Part shown: positions 17,443-27,445 of the stretch, in pieces | How the letters are laid out: every line of letters begins with the position of its first letter | Numbering within the stretch: the first letter of the stretch is position 1 | Assembly (NCBI RefSeq): GCF_027912535.1 | Contig: NZ_CP115465.1 | Coordinates: 2,088,001 to 2,152,000 of the forward strand | Length of the DNA: 64,000 nucleotides | DNA from: Brevundimonas sp. NIBR11 | GTDB taxonomy: Bacteria; Pseudomonadota; Alphaproteobacteria; Caulobacterales; Caulobacteraceae | Reading direction: 5' to 3' | Position numbers and translations under genes: made by a program | The notes under the pieces: generated by a model | What the model saw: the letters and a program-made list of their open reading frames with translations, nothing else | The model's database searches: none | What the model was told of the DNA's origin: nothing

Positions 17443-17569
17443 CGGTTACCTCCGTGACGGCTGCGCGTCTTGTTTTCACCCTACCGTCCGCTATCGTGAG
17501 ACGGAAGAACAGAATGTGGGAAACGGCTTCACATCGTGTGCCGGTTCGCCCGCCCTTCGGAGGATCATC

Positions 17570-18964
17570 ATGCACCGTAGAACCCTGCTTCGTCTCGGTC
17601 TGTCGGGCGCCGCGCTGACCGCCTCGCCCGCCTTCGCACACAGCCCCGGCCAGGGCGGGCCGCGCACGCTGAACGCCTCGGATTTCGGCGCGGTCGGCGA
17701 CGGCGTGGCGATCGACACCCGCCCCATCCAGCGCGCCATCGACGTGGCGGCGGGACAGGGCGGCGGAGACGTCGTGCTGAATCCCGGCGTCTATCTGTGC
17801 GGATCGCTGTTCGTGAAGTCGGGGGTGACCCTGATCATCGGGCGCGGCGTAACCATCAAGGGGCTGCGCGACCTGAACGCCTATCCGACGGTCCGCACCC
17901 GCGTCGCCGGGATCGAGATGGACTGGCCCGCCGGCCTGCTGAACGTCTACCAGCAGCGGGGCGCGAAGATCACCGGCGAGGGTCTGGTCGACGGCGACGG
18001 CAAGGTCTTCTGGGACAGCTACTGGGCCATGCGGCGCGACTACGATCCGCGCGACCTGCGCTGGGCCGCGGACTACGACTGCCGCCGCCCGCGCCTGATC
18101 CACATCTACGACTCGCAAGACGTCGAGGTGTCGGGGCTGAACCTGGCGCGGTCGGGCTTCTGGACCGTGCACGTCTGCTATTCGAAGGACGTGAAGGTGT
18201 CGGACCTCATCGTCCGCAACAACCTGGGCGGACGCGGCCCATCAACGGACGGGATCGACATCGACTCCTCCGAGCGGGTGCTGGTCGAGAACTGCGACCT
18301 GTCGGTCAACGACGACGCCATCTGCATCAAGGCCGGGCGCGACTGGGACGGGTTGCGCGTCGCCCGGCCATGTCGCGAAGTCCGCATCAAGGACTGCGTC
18401 GTTCGCGATGCGCTCGCCGGCATGACCTTCGGCTCGGAGACCTCGGGCGGGTTCGAGGACATCGAGGTGTCGGGCTTGCGGATCGAGTACCCGGTTCCGC
18501 TGGGCATCTTCTTCAAGTCCGGCAGCACGCGCGGCGGGACGATCTCCAACATCCGCATCCGCGACGTCTTCATGCAGGACGTGGCGACCCTGATGCGGGT
18601 GAACCTGAACTGGTATCCGAACTACAGCTACGCCCGCATCCCGCCGGAGATCACCGAATACCCCGACTACTGGCGCGCTCTGGCGACGCCGGTGGAGCGG
18701 GAACGGGGCATACCGAGGATCCACAACGTCCGCGTCTCGGACGTGAAGGTGATCGGCGGCAAGGTCGGGTTCGAGGCCGCCGCCTATCCCGAGGCGCCGC
18801 TGACGGACTTCGCGTTCGAGCGGCTGGACTGGGATGTGCGGGATGCGGGGACGATCGCCAATGCGCGCGACTGGCGGTTCACGGACTGCAATATCGACAC
18901 GCTGGACGGCAAGGGGCCGCGCGTGACGGACTCGACCGGCGTGACGGGGTTGCGCCCCGCCTAA
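17570..18964 (+). CDS. GH28 polygalacturonase family protein, 464 aa
   Basis: This is a right-handed beta-helix glycosidase that hydrolyses galacturonan or rhamnogalacturonan. The catalytic signatures are PSTDGIDID (about 224-232) and NDDAICIKAG (247-256), followed by GMTFGSETSGG and FFKSGSTRGG. The N-terminus MHRRTLLRLGLSGAAL...AFA is a twin-arginine-like signal, so it is probably exported folded. ATG 17570 has GGAGG 8 bp upstream; an in-frame upstream start (17138) would read through the divergent gene. Its 3' end meets the TonB receptor gene across a bidirectional terminator. Exo- versus endo-action cannot be told. Confidence 0.92.
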   Translation: MHRRTLLRLGLSGAALTASPAFAHSPGQGGPRTLNASDFGAVGDGVAIDTRPIQRAIDVAAGQGGGDVVLNPGVYLCGSLFVKSGVTLIIGRGVTIKGLRDLNAYPTVRTRVAGIEMDWPAGLLNVYQQRGAKITGEGLVDGDGKVFWDSYWAMRRDYDPRDLRWAADYDCRRPRLIHIYDSQDVEVSGLNLARSGFWTVHVCYSKDVKVSDLIVRNNLGGRGPSTDGIDIDSSERVLVENCDLSVNDDAICIKAGRDWDGLRVARPCREVRIKDCVVRDALAGMTFGSETSGGFEDIEVSGLRIEYPVPLGIFFKSGSTRGGTISNIRIRDVFMQDVATLMRVNLNWYPNYSYARIPPEITEYPDYWRALATPVERERGIPRIHNVRVSDVKVIGGKVGFEAAAYPEAPLTDFAFERLDWDVRDAGTIANARDWRFTDCNIDTLDGKGPRVTDSTGVTGLRPA

Positions 18965-18989
18965 CTCCCCCATGGGTCAGCAAAAGAAA

Positions 18990-19015
18990 CGGCCCGGAGC
19001 GTTCGCTCCGGGCCG
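18990..19015. terminator. Bidirectional intrinsic terminator between gh28 and TonB receptor
   Basis: The perfect 12-bp arms CGGCCCGGAGCG (18990-19001) and CGCTCCGGGCCG (19004-19015) have a 2-nt centre. AGTTTTG follows on the plus strand, and the flanking CAAAAGAAA gives a T-rich tract on the minus strand. This is a textbook convergent terminator. Confidence 0.88.
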
Positions 19016-19054
19016 AGTTTTGCACATGGAGAGGAGAAGTCCCTTGGGAGGAGG

Positions 19055-21814
19055 TCAGTACTTCCAGCGCAATCCCACAGCGATCTCGCGACCCGTGTGC
19101 CGGTAGTCGGAGACGCGATCCGCGACGTCGACGTAGCGGTCGACGTATTCGTCGGTCAGGTTGATGCCTTCCAGCGAGATCGTGACGCCGCTGTCGAACT
19201 CGTAGGACATCGAGGCGTCGATGTTGGTCGTGTCGTTCACGCCCTCTTCCGAGTTGCCGTTCGCGCCGGGGAAGGACAGCAGATACTGGCTGCGGTGAGC
19301 GGCCGAGACCCGCGCCTGGAAGGGACCGTCCTCGTAGTAGAGGGTGGCGTTGGCGGTGTTCTTCGACTGACCCGTCAGGCGGTTCTTGCCGGCCGTGCCG
19401 TAACCCACCTCAGAGTCGACGAAGGTGATGTTGCCGGTGAAGCCGAAGTTCGACCAGAAGCCCGGCAGGAAGGTAAAGGGTTGCTGGTACTGGATCTCGA
19501 CCCCGTCCAGCGTACCGCCGTCGCCGTTGATGCGACGCGTGACCTGGAAGATGTCGGTCGGCTGCGCGGCGCCCTGAAGCAACTCCAGCGGCAGGCCCAG
19601 GGTGTTGTAGGCCAGGCCTTCGGTCACCGAGGTGATGAAGCTGTCGATCTCCTTGTGGAAGACGGCGACAGCCAGCAGGCCTTCGTTCTGGAAGTACCAC
19701 TCGATCGAGGCGTCGTAGTTGGTGGCGCGGAACGGATTCAAGAGCGGGTTGCCGTAGGAAACCGTGCGCGTCGTCGGCGCGACCGAACCGCCGGGGGTCA
19801 GGTCGGCCAGGGTCGGACGCGACATGACCTTGGCGGCGCCCAGGCGGATGACGAGGTCGTCGCGCGGCTCGATGGCCAGGTTGAACGACGGCAGGGTGTC
19901 CGCGTAGTCGTTTTCGGTCGTGACGTAGTTGTAGGCGGGAACCCCGCCGACGGTCACCGTCTGCCAGCCTTTGGCGGTGACGTCCGTCGTGGCGTAGCGG
20001 ATGCCGGCGTTACCGCGCACGACCCAGTCGCCCAGCATGGTGTTGAAGTCGGTCTGCAGGAACAGGCCCTGATCCGTCTCGTCGACCTCACGCTCGCTGC
20101 GGTTCTGGACCAGCGGATCGTTGTAGATGGTCAGGGTGCGCGCCAGGGCTTCGATGTCCGGCACGATAAAGCGGGTGGCCGTGCCCGAGGGCGCGTTGAC
20201 GGCGCGAGAGATATCGACGACCCGGCCGACGCGATCGACCCCGACGATCCGGTCCACGCCGGTCGGGGTGGTGATGGCGCGCGCCAGACCGAACGTCTCG
20301 AAGGCGTAGGTGCGATATTCGCCGCCGCCCTTGATGCTGAAGGAATCGTTCAGGTCATAGGTCAGGGCGCCGGCCGCGACGTCGTTCTCGAAGTTTCCGC
20401 CGCCGTTCGAACGGGTGGCGTTCGTCAGGGTGAAGCGCGAGCCCGAGGTGACGTCGAAGCCGTAGTCCAGCAGAGGCTGGCGATTATTCTCGCGCGCGTC
20501 GTAGGTGAAGGTCGAGTTGGCCCCCGTTTCGAAGCGGTAGGCGACGTTCAGCGGCGTGCGGGCTTCCGACCGGTTGACGCCCAGCTTCAGCGTGCCATGC
20601 AGGCGGTCGGTGAAGTCGTGACGGGCGTTCAGCGAGGCCTGGTAGAAGTTCGACTCGTTGCGGGTGAAGCCGTTCTCGGCCGCCACGATCATGTTGTCGA
20701 AGACGCCGTACGAGAAGGCGTTGCGCGCGGTGTCGATCTCATAGGCGCGAACGACGACCTGGTTCACGGCGGCGCGGCTGAACGACCAGGCCTCCATGTT
20801 GGGGCTCTCGGTCTCGGAGTTGAAGCGCGACCACAGGAAGTCGAGGTCGACCTCGGTCGTCTCGCTCGGGCGCCATTGGAGGGCGGCCGTCATGCCCAGA
20901 CGATCCTCGAAGGTCTCGCCCAGGGTGTAGCGCGGGATGCGCGGGTAGAAGGCGTTCAGCACCGTGTCGCGCTGGGCCGTGGTGGTGCAGGGAATGCAGC
21001 CGCCGAAATTCTGCCCAACGCCGTAGGGGAAGATCGCCGAGGGGTTGGTCGGGCGCGTCGGGTTGGCGTTCCCCTGCTGCCAGCGCGTGGTGTTGAAGCT
21101 GCCCAGGATCGGGGCGCGTTCCGAATAGGCGACCGACACCAGGGCGCCGAAGGTCTGGTCCTCGCTGGACCAGCTCAACAGACCGGCGAGGCGCGGGATC
21201 GTGTGCTCGGACAGATCATTGTACGAGGCCTGGGCCGAGAGGGCCGAACGGAAGCCGCTCTCGTTGAAGTCCAGGGGACGTCCGGTCTGCAGGTCGACCG
21301 TGGCGCCCAGCGAACCCTCTTCGATTTCGGCCGACTGCGTCTTGCGCACGCGGATCGAGTTGAACAGTTCGGACGCGAACATCGAGAAGTCGAACGAGCG
21401 GTTGCGGTTGCCACCGTTGGCCGCCTGGGCCTCCAGGCCGTTGATGCGGGTGCGTGTGAAGTCCGAGCCCAGACCGCGCACCGAGATGGTCGTGCCCTGA
21501 CCGTTCACGCGGTCGATGGTTACGCCCGGCAGGCGCTGGATGGCCTCGGCGAGGTTCTGGTCGGGGAAATCGGCCATGTCCTCGGCGAGGATGGCGTCCA
21601 CGGCGCCGGCTTCGTTGCGTTTGATCGACAGGGCGCGCTGCAGCGACGAGCGGAAGCCGGTGACGACGACTTCGTCGACCTGGGTCTCGTCCTGCGCGGC
21701 CGGGGCGGCGGGCGCCGACGCCTGGGCCGAGGCGATCTGGGGCGATAGGGCGACGGCCAGCACCGCGATGGCGGACGCGCTGGACGCAAGCGTGACGTGG
21801 CTGGACCGGCTCAT
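19055..21814 (-). CDS. TonB-dependent outer-membrane receptor, 919 aa
   Basis: This is a ligand-gated outer-membrane transporter energised by TonB. The signal peptide ends around ASAQA. The TonB box region is VDEVVVTGFRSSLQRAL. The plug has AEAIQRLPGVTIDRVNGQG, then VRGLGSDFTRTRINGLEAQ. A ~750-residue beta-barrel follows, ending GLRWKY with the terminal aromatic expected for BAM. ATG 21814 has GGGGAGAAG upstream; an earlier in-frame ATG at about 21841 is less well placed. The Caulobacter-type sugar receptor subclass and the pectin genes on both sides suggest uptake of oligogalacturonides or rhamnogalacturonan fragments (inference). Confidence 0.95.
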   Translation of the reverse strand: MSRSSHVTLASSASAIAVLAVALSPQIASAQASAPAAPAAQDETQVDEVVVTGFRSSLQRALSIKRNEAGAVDAILAEDMADFPDQNLAEAIQRLPGVTIDRVNGQGTTISVRGLGSDFTRTRINGLEAQAANGGNRNRSFDFSMFASELFNSIRVRKTQSAEIEEGSLGATVDLQTGRPLDFNESGFRSALSAQASYNDLSEHTIPRLAGLLSWSSEDQTFGALVSVAYSERAPILGSFNTTRWQQGNANPTRPTNPSAIFPYGVGQNFGGCIPCTTTAQRDTVLNAFYPRIPRYTLGETFEDRLGMTAALQWRPSETTEVDLDFLWSRFNSETESPNMEAWSFSRAAVNQVVVRAYEIDTARNAFSYGVFDNMIVAAENGFTRNESNFYQASLNARHDFTDRLHGTLKLGVNRSEARTPLNVAYRFETGANSTFTYDARENNRQPLLDYGFDVTSGSRFTLTNATRSNGGGNFENDVAAGALTYDLNDSFSIKGGGEYRTYAFETFGLARAITTPTGVDRIVGVDRVGRVVDISRAVNAPSGTATRFIVPDIEALARTLTIYNDPLVQNRSEREVDETDQGLFLQTDFNTMLGDWVVRGNAGIRYATTDVTAKGWQTVTVGGVPAYNYVTTENDYADTLPSFNLAIEPRDDLVIRLGAAKVMSRPTLADLTPGGSVAPTTRTVSYGNPLLNPFRATNYDASIEWYFQNEGLLAVAVFHKEIDSFITSVTEGLAYNTLGLPLELLQGAAQPTDIFQVTRRINGDGGTLDGVEIQYQQPFTFLPGFWSNFGFTGNITFVDSEVGYGTAGKNRLTGQSKNTANATLYYEDGPFQARVSAAHRSQYLLSFPGANGNSEEGVNDTTNIDASMSYEFDSGVTISLEGINLTDEYVDRYVDVADRVSDYRHTGREIAVGLRWKY

Positions 21815-21900
21815 AGTGTCTTCTCCCCGCCCGGCGCTCATGGCACCGGTGTCATTAGTTGATATGGTGTTGCGGCCCTTGGGATCGCAGTCCGTTCCAC

Positions 21901-21932
21901 TTTCTGCAACAGCTTCTCGTTTTTTGCAACAG
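21901..21932. promoter_or_regulatory. Direct repeats upstream of TonB receptor, candidate operator
   Basis: TTTCTGCAACAG (21901-21912) and TTTTTGCAACAG (21921-21932) start exactly 20 bp apart, two helical turns, 87-118 bp upstream of the receptor start. TTCTGCAACAG here differs at one base from TTCTGAAACAG at 29630-29640, beside the IclR gene. A shared regulator of the pectin/rhamnose locus is plausible. Confidence 0.45.
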
Positions 21933-21957
21933 AACAGTGAGACAGCGTCCCAAATGA

Positions 21958-23400
21958 TCAATCGCGGCGCACGGACGCCGCATAGACGTGATTCCGGCCG
22001 TGCATGTTCGAAACGTAGAGCACCCACTGGCCGTCCGGCGTGAAGGTGACGTTGGGCTCGAGCCGGTAGTCGTGCAGCGACATGTCCACGAGCCGTTCGG
22101 CGCGCAGATATTCGACCGAGATCAGGTCCGGCTGGTCGCTGTCGGGATCGCCGTCGACAAGGGGTTCGGGCTTCAGCAGCACCAGCCATTTTCCGTCGGG
22201 CGCATGGGCGACCATGTCGGCGTCCCCGCCGTCGCCGGCGAAGACGGTCCCGTCCGGCGCGGTGTTGTAGTGGACCGACCAGGCGTTCTGCTCGACCCGG
22301 CGGTAGATGCGTTTGCCAGTCTCCAGATCGACCGAGGCGACCCAGAAGACCTGACCACGAGGGGTCTGCAGGTCGTACATCACCGACTTGCCGTCGGGCG
22401 CGAACCACTCGTGGCCGAAGATTTCGAAATTCATCGTGCGCTGGTGCAGCTTCCGCAGGTCGCTGCCGTCGGTCTTGATGGTCCACATCCGGTCGACCCG
22501 GTGCCACGGCCCCTCGTGCGAGAAGATGATCCGGTCGGGATCGGTCGGCGAGAACTGCGGGTGGTTCAGCCAGTCGGTGGCCGAATGGATCACGCGACGC
22601 CCACCGGTCCGGAGATCGACGACGAAGAGCTCCATCGGCACCCGGGCGGCCCAGCGCTGAAGCATGCGCACGCCCTTGGCCTTGGCGAAGTTCAGCGGGC
22701 GGCCGTCGGGGCCGAGGGCGGCGTACTCGGCCTGACCGGCGCGGCGGTTGCGGGGGTCGGGGGCGTCGGGTTGCAGCGGCGGGGCCCCATAGGCGACCGT
22801 GCCGACGCAGAGGGTCTCATCGGCGTTGATCGAGGAGAATCCACCTTGTTCCAAGTGGGCGATGCGGCGGGACTGGCCGCTGTCGATGTCTGCCGCGAAC
22901 AGGGTGCGACCGCGATCGCCGGGCTGGCCCTCGCCCGGATCGACGACGGTGTAATAGACGGTGCGGGTCTTGCGGCCGGTCAGCAGCAGCTCGGCGTTCC
23001 CGTCGGCGATCAGCACCGAGCGGCGGAAGCCGTTGTTCAGTTCGACCTTGATGATCCCGGCCGACGACGAGAAGACGAAGACGTCGCCCTCGGGCGTGAA
23101 CATGCTGCGATAGAAATAGAGCTTGTTGCCGCCCTCGTCGCCGGACAGGCGGACGATGCGGTGACCGGTCTTGGGATCGACCCAGTCGGTCGGGACCGGA
23201 CCGTCCCACGTCGGCCAGGGCGGAGGCGTGTCGCCGACCTGATGGATCGACGGGGCGGTGTTCGGGGCCGGAAAGACGGGGGCGCCGGCGGGCGCTTCCA
23301 CCGGCGCGGTCTGGGCCTGGACGGCGCCGGCCAGGGCCCCGACGGCGGGGGCGGCCAACAGGGCCTTCAGGGCGGTGCGGCGCGAGGTCTGGATCGTCAT
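21958..23400 (-). CDS. Oligogalacturonate lyase family protein (PL22), 480 aa
   Basis: A seven-bladed beta-propeller lyase is indicated. It would cleave unsaturated digalacturonate to 5-keto-4-deoxyuronate. The family blocks DWLNHPQFSPTDPDRIIFSH, EGPWHRVDRMW and GHEWFAPDGKSVMYD are clear and include conserved His residues of the Mn site. The N-terminus SRRTALKALLAAPAVGALAG...QAQ is a Tat-like signal, so the protein is exported, unlike the cytosolic Ogl of enterobacteria. It is the last gene of the minus-strand operon starting at rhmD, 19 bp after the preceding gene. A family member acting on a different uronide is possible. Confidence 0.87.
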   Translation of the reverse strand: MTIQTSRRTALKALLAAPAVGALAGAVQAQTAPVEAPAGAPVFPAPNTAPSIHQVGDTPPPWPTWDGPVPTDWVDPKTGHRIVRLSGDEGGNKLYFYRSMFTPEGDVFVFSSSAGIIKVELNNGFRRSVLIADGNAELLLTGRKTRTVYYTVVDPGEGQPGDRGRTLFAADIDSGQSRRIAHLEQGGFSSINADETLCVGTVAYGAPPLQPDAPDPRNRRAGQAEYAALGPDGRPLNFAKAKGVRMLQRWAARVPMELFVVDLRTGGRRVIHSATDWLNHPQFSPTDPDRIIFSHEGPWHRVDRMWTIKTDGSDLRKLHQRTMNFEIFGHEWFAPDGKSVMYDLQTPRGQVFWVASVDLETGKRIYRRVEQNAWSVHYNTAPDGTVFAGDGGDADMVAHAPDGKWLVLLKPEPLVDGDPDSDQPDLISVEYLRAERLVDMSLHDYRLEPNVTFTPDGQWVLYVSNMHGRNHVYAASVRRD

Positions 23401-23419
23401 CGGGCGCTTCTCTCTGGGA

Positions 23420-25729
23420 TCAGGGGGCGGGGGTCAGGCCTTCGACCCGGACGGTCCAGCCGTCCTTCGGAAAGCCCGGGGCGTGTCCGGTGGAGCCGTC
23501 CCAGCCCGCCGCCATGAGGCCCACGGCCATCAGCAGCGATCCGTTCGACGGGAAATAGGTCTCGGCGGCGCGGCGGTATCCGGGGCCGTCTGGATTGATC
23601 GCCATGGTCACACCGCCGGCGCCGGCCGAGACGGGCACCAGTTCGTCGGCATGCTCATCGAGGTGTACGCGCGGCGTCATGCCGGTCGGGCCCCACTGGT
23701 TGTTCTTCAGATCGGCGAACAGCCAGTCGACGGCCTTCTCGGGCTCGCCCAGGCGCGCGGCCGTCATGGCCATCATCGGGAAGTCCCAACCCCAGGTCTG
23801 GCGCACGTCCCAGTTCGCCTCGACCGCCGCGAAGGTCCGGCGCATGGCCTCCGGATCGATGCGGGCGCCGGGGATGAAGCCGTAGGCCATCAGGAAGGAG
23901 GGGTGGTCGCGGTTCTTGCACTGGGCTGCGGAGGCGTGTTCGCGGCAGGCGTCGGAGGCTGCCGTCTCCCAGAAGTCGGGGGCGCTCTCGACCGGCAGAT
24001 AGAGGCCGTCGCGCATCGGCGGCGGGGCCATCTTCGCCAGCGCCTGATCCCAGTCGGCCCGGCGGGCCTGGCCCTTGCGAACCCGCCACTGCTGGGCCGT
24101 CTCGAGCGCCCAGCGGAAATACTCCAACTCGAACGTCGGATTGGTCGTGGTCAGAGGGTCATAGTTCTCCTGGGCCGGAATCATGGGCGGGCCGAGATTC
24201 AGACGCCCGTCGCGTTCGATGGGCCACGAGGCGAGGAGGTCGGCGCTCGCCTCGACCAGTTCGCCATAGCGATCGAGCACGGCCGGGTCGTTGTCGGCGC
24301 GCCAGACCAGTTCAGCCAGCAGGATCGGATGCGGCTGCTGCCACATGATGAAGGGCGAGACGAGGCTGGGGCTGTTGCGGCCTTCCGGTCCCGTCATCTT
24401 GGGCCACCAGGCGCCGCGCACGCCGTGGCGCGCGGCCTCGGCGCGGGCGTTGTCGAGGTTGCCCACATACCAGGGCAGGCTGCGCTCCAGCAGGTCCGCG
24501 TGGCCCCACACGGCCTGCCAGCCCGAATGCCAGGGGTGCATTTCCAGATGGAATTTGCCGTACCAGCTGTTGGAAAAGAGGCCTTCCTCCTGCGGCGGCA
24601 GCTCCCCTGCCCCGTTCACGGCGGACAGGTATTGGGACAGCACGACGCGACGCTCCAGCTCGGCCGCGCGCGGATCGGTGGAGCCGGAGAAATCGACGGC
24701 GCCGCCGTTGGTCCAGAAGTCATGCCAGTGACCGGCCGTGGTGCGGGCGCCGGCCTCGAACTCTGGCGTCGGGACGGTGGGCTCGGCCTGATCAAAGCGG
24801 ACCATGACGGTCAGGCGATCACGGCCGCTGGCGCCGACGCGGAACTCCGTGTCGCCCGCTTGGGTGACCTGACCATTGCCCGAGATAGCGGAGGTGAATG
24901 AGGTGTCGTCGATCGTCCGCCGAATGCGCGTTTCGTGATCCGTCTGCGCCGTGATGGAGAGGCTCTGACGCCCTTCGTTCTCCAAACTCGTCGGGTCGGG
25001 ATTGATGGCCGGAGCGACGGTCGGATAGCGGACGCGGACGCCGAGACCCGCGCTTCGAACTAGGGGTGAATCGATCTCGACCATGACCATGTCGAGCGTC
25101 GGGTGGACCCGGGTGATGACCTCGATCGGGGTCCCGTCATAGGTGAAGCGGCTGGTCAGGGCTCCGGTCCAGAGGTCGAGCGTCTGGCGCGTGTCGGCGA
25201 CCCTGGCGAAGTCGAGGGCGGCGCCGTCGGCCAGCGTCAGCCCGATCCGGCTCAGCGAAAACCGGTGCGGGTTGGCGCGCAGCCAGGTGTAGGCGGGGTT
25301 GGTCTCCGCATCGGCCCAGGACCGCATCCAGGCGTAGGGCTGTTCGCCGCGGCCGGGGACCGGCACGTCGATCAGCCCGTTTTCTTCGGTATAGCCCTCG
25401 GGATTCGGGAAGGTGTGCCAGGCCCACTGGGCCATGGTCAGGAGGGGGGCAAGTTCGGAGTATTGCTCGGAGAAGGTCTGCAGCCCCGTGATGTCGGCGG
25501 TGAAGCCGAGGTCGCCGTTGCCCAGCATGATCGGCGCATGGCGGTCGATGGCCGTCAGGGTCACGTTGTGGCGGGTGACCAGGGCCTGCCGATCGATGGG
25601 GGCGGCCGGAGCAAAAGCGGCGGTCGGGGCGAGGGTCTGGGCGCAGCCGGCCATGGGCGCGGCCATCAGGACGGCGAGACAGGCGGCGGCGATCAGGCGC
25701 TGCGTCCGGGTGCGGGTCGGGCTGACCAT
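23420..25729 (-). CDS. Six-hairpin glycosidase-like lipoprotein, 769 aa
   Basis: The N-terminus has a signal with MAGCAQ, a near-consensus lipobox, so it is probably an outer-membrane or periplasmic lipoprotein. An N-terminal beta-sandwich region includes PIMLGNGDLGFTADITG. A C-terminal (alpha/alpha)6 region has WYGKFHLEMHPWHSGWQAVW and WGWDFPMMAMTAARLG, as in GH65/GH95-like six-hairpin enzymes. I cannot assign a numbered family or substrate; the genetic setting suggests a linkage in rhamnogalacturonan or its side chains. ATG 25729 has AGGAG upstream. It lies within the rhmD operon between the lactonase and the oligogalacturonate lyase. Confidence 0.8.
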   Translation of the reverse strand: MVSPTRTRTQRLIAAACLAVLMAAPMAGCAQTLAPTAAFAPAAPIDRQALVTRHNVTLTAIDRHAPIMLGNGDLGFTADITGLQTFSEQYSELAPLLTMAQWAWHTFPNPEGYTEENGLIDVPVPGRGEQPYAWMRSWADAETNPAYTWLRANPHRFSLSRIGLTLADGAALDFARVADTRQTLDLWTGALTSRFTYDGTPIEVITRVHPTLDMVMVEIDSPLVRSAGLGVRVRYPTVAPAINPDPTSLENEGRQSLSITAQTDHETRIRRTIDDTSFTSAISGNGQVTQAGDTEFRVGASGRDRLTVMVRFDQAEPTVPTPEFEAGARTTAGHWHDFWTNGGAVDFSGSTDPRAAELERRVVLSQYLSAVNGAGELPPQEEGLFSNSWYGKFHLEMHPWHSGWQAVWGHADLLERSLPWYVGNLDNARAEAARHGVRGAWWPKMTGPEGRNSPSLVSPFIMWQQPHPILLAELVWRADNDPAVLDRYGELVEASADLLASWPIERDGRLNLGPPMIPAQENYDPLTTTNPTFELEYFRWALETAQQWRVRKGQARRADWDQALAKMAPPPMRDGLYLPVESAPDFWETAASDACREHASAAQCKNRDHPSFLMAYGFIPGARIDPEAMRRTFAAVEANWDVRQTWGWDFPMMAMTAARLGEPEKAVDWLFADLKNNQWGPTGMTPRVHLDEHADELVPVSAGAGGVTMAINPDGPGYRRAAETYFPSNGSLLMAVGLMAAGWDGSTGHAPGFPKDGWTVRVEGLTPAP

Positions 25730-25782
25730 GGCGGTACTCCTGGGGTCCTCGGGCCTGACCGTCTGCGCGGTCTTCGGCGAAA

Positions 25783-26685
25783 TCAGATGCGGTAGATCGC
25801 CTCGGCGTTGGAGGCGAACAGGCGGTCGCGCTCGGCCGGGCTGAAGCCTGACGTCACGAGATCGAAGGCGGCATAGACGGCGTCGAATGCGCCGTGGACG
25901 CGGTCCACCGGGAAGTCGGAAGCGAACATCGACCGCTGCGTCCCAAAGGTTTCGATGCACTGGAGGATGATCGGGCGGACGCTGTCGACGGTCCAACCGC
26001 GGTCGGTGATGCCGAGGCCGGAGATCTTGATCGAGACCTGAGGCTGGGCGGCGAGAAGGCGCAGGCCTTCGCGCCAGCGCTGCAGACCGACCTCGTCCCG
26101 GTCAGTGGGCAAGCCGGCATGATTGACGACCATGGGGATATCCGGATGACGCGCGGCGATGGCGGCGGCCGTGCTCATCTGGGACGGATAGAGCTGCAGG
26201 TCGAAGGACAGACCGTGCTTCTCCAGCTTCGCGAACCCCGCCTCCCACGCAGGATCCTGAAGGAGGTCGCGCGCGGTGTAGGTCTTCAGCGGATCGACAT
26301 GCCAGCAGACGATCTGACGGATGCCGCGCACATTCTTCCGCGCCGCATGCGCCTCCAGAAGCGCGTCGAGATCGGGGTCCAGCAGGTCGGCCCCCGCCAC
26401 GATCCCCTGGGGGTAGCCGTAGTCGTCGGCCATGGCTTGCAACCACTCGGTCTCGCCGAGCTGTTGGCCGATCGGCATGCCCGCTTCGACGTGGACGATC
26501 TTGTCGATCCGCCACGGCTCGGCGTCGGCCAGATAATCCTTCAGCAGATAGTTCCGGTGGGCGATGCCGCTCACGTCGCCCGCCGGATTGTTGGGCAGGG
26601 GCTCGTCCTGCAGCCAGCCGTAGCGGGCGCGCGACAGGTCCCACAGGTGGACGTGCGGATCGACGATGCGAAGGTCCGACGCCAC
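25783..26685 (-). CDS. Amidohydrolase-family sugar lactonase, probable L-rhamnono-lactonase, 300 aa
   Basis: This is a metal-dependent TIM-barrel of the amidohydrolase-2 group, which includes L-fuconolactonase and L-rhamnonolactonase. VDPHVHLWDLS carries the HxH motif, HVEAG and VNHAG supply further ligand regions, and FASDFPVD carries the late Asp. Length is normal. In this operon it should open L-rhamnono-lactone to L-rhamnonate, the step between the dehydrogenase at 30470-31231 and the dehydratase RhmD. GTG start 26685 lies 10 bp after the preceding stop. The exact sugar is inferred from context. Confidence 0.85.
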   Translation of the reverse strand: MASDLRIVDPHVHLWDLSRARYGWLQDEPLPNNPAGDVSGIAHRNYLLKDYLADAEPWRIDKIVHVEAGMPIGQQLGETEWLQAMADDYGYPQGIVAGADLLDPDLDALLEAHAARKNVRGIRQIVCWHVDPLKTYTARDLLQDPAWEAGFAKLEKHGLSFDLQLYPSQMSTAAAIAARHPDIPMVVNHAGLPTDRDEVGLQRWREGLRLLAAQPQVSIKISGLGITDRGWTVDSVRPIILQCIETFGTQRSMFASDFPVDRVHGAFDAVYAAFDLVTSGFSPAERDRLFASNAEAIYRI

Positions 26686-26695
26686 CCGCCCGCGC

Positions 26696-27441
<746 letters not shown>

Positions 27442-27445
<4 letters not shown>

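Noticed and set aside
19097..21748. Long open frame opposite the TonB receptor
   Set aside because: Same antisense signature: repetitive Gly/Val/Arg composition and no recognisable domain. The receptor on the minus strand is unambiguous.
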